Part shown: positions 63,934-64,000 of the stretch, in pieces | Layout: each line of letters starts with the position of its first letter | Position numbering within the stretch: position 1 is the first letter of the stretch | NCBI GenBank assembly: GCA_963717725.1 | Contig: CAVQWS010000018.1 | Span: 1 to 64,000 of the forward strand | Direction of reading: 5' to 3' | DNA length: 64,000 nt | Origin: AC-32 sp963717725 | GTDB lineage: Bacteria; Actinomycetota; Thermoleophilia; Gaiellales; Gaiellaceae | Translations under genes and position numbers: made by a program | Notes under the pieces: generated by a model | Told to the model about the DNA's origin: nothing | Database searches by the model: none | The model's input: the letters and a program-made list of their open reading frames with translations, nothing else

Positions 63934-64000
63934 TCAATGCGCGCCGCAGTCGCAGCCGGACACCCCGCGACCGTCGACGTGGGAATCGAGGTGCTCGCCG
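63934..64000 (-). CDS. C-terminal fragment of an unrecognised protein (partial)
   Basis: The last bases of the window hold an open frame that enters from the right and ends with TGA at 63934-63936. It encodes HLDSHVDGRGVSGCDCGAH at the C-terminus, with a CxC pair and several His, which may bind metal. Too short to assign. Confidence 0.35.
   Translation of the reverse strand, partial: GEHLDSHVDGRGVSGCDCGAH

Overview
This is a GC-rich, gene-dense bacterial chromosome segment, most likely from a deep-branching actinobacterium of the Thermoleophilia (Gaiella/Solirubrobacter-like) type. Three things suggest this. Gene order over most of the window follows the actinobacterial core block rpsO-pnp-M16 peptidase-dapB-dapA-rnj-ftsK-(cinA)-recA-recX-rny-miaB-miaA-dapF-hflX. 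The window encodes a GarA/FtsR-like pair, MurT/GatD and an RsiG-like protein. Start codons GTG and TTG are frequent, and genes often overlap by four bases. No rRNA, tRNA, CRISPR array, insertion sequence or prophage was found.

Layout. 1-1785: an edge region with a terminator from an off-window gene, a FAD oxidoreductase (lhgO-like) and a degraded gap. 1786-9600: hutF (minus), then a plus-strand run with a CDP-alcohol phosphatidyltransferase, a fused mannose-1-phosphate guanylyltransferase/phosphomannomutase-like protein, RsiG-like, FHA (GarA-like), MerR (FtsR-like), apt and small membrane or unknown proteins. 9593-17207: a non-coding patch with DnaA boxes, two RpoD-like sigma factors flanking a CpsB/CapC-type phosphatase, a class II glutamine amidotransferase, a protein of homing-endonuclease-associated repeats, and a 909-residue GGDEF/HD-GYP membrane protein. 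17355-19384: a frameshifted, repeat-bearing subtilase. 19579-21698: murT-gatD. 21695-28759 (minus): nudix, dut, hflX, dapL, dapF, miaA, a tyrosine phosphatase and miaB. 28780-32885: a lipoprotein and a large secreted nuclease. 32931-39286 (minus): rny, recX, recA, thpR, cinA, rodZ-like. 39261-45489 (minus): a nucleoside-type ABC importer with two substrate-binding lipoproteins. 45607-52157 (minus): ftsK, nucleoside hydrolase, ribokinase, rnj. 52218-54108: a degenerate HD-GYP protein. 54109-63108 (minus): dapA, dapB, M16 peptidase, a Dsb pair, pnp, rpsO.

How the genes fit together. dapA, dapB, dapL and dapF give a diaminopimelate route by the one-step aminotransferase branch, and MurT/GatD would amidate the resulting cell wall precursor. 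The Nup/Bmp-type importer, nucleoside hydrolase, ribokinase and apt form a nucleoside salvage set. rny, rnj and pnp supply much of the mRNA decay machinery. A two-domain c-di-GMP enzyme, a degenerate HD-GYP protein and a single-motif RsiG-like c-di-GMP sensor point to c-di-GMP signalling. The most interesting items are the RsiG-like protein in a GarA/FtsR operon, two mutually exclusive RNA hairpins controlling the pnp ribosome site, a DnaA-box cluster away from dnaA, a DapF with both catalytic cysteines replaced by serine, and an unusual subtilase. Five genes carry about seven small indels, some in homopolymers, so sequence error should be considered before calling any of them a true pseudogene.
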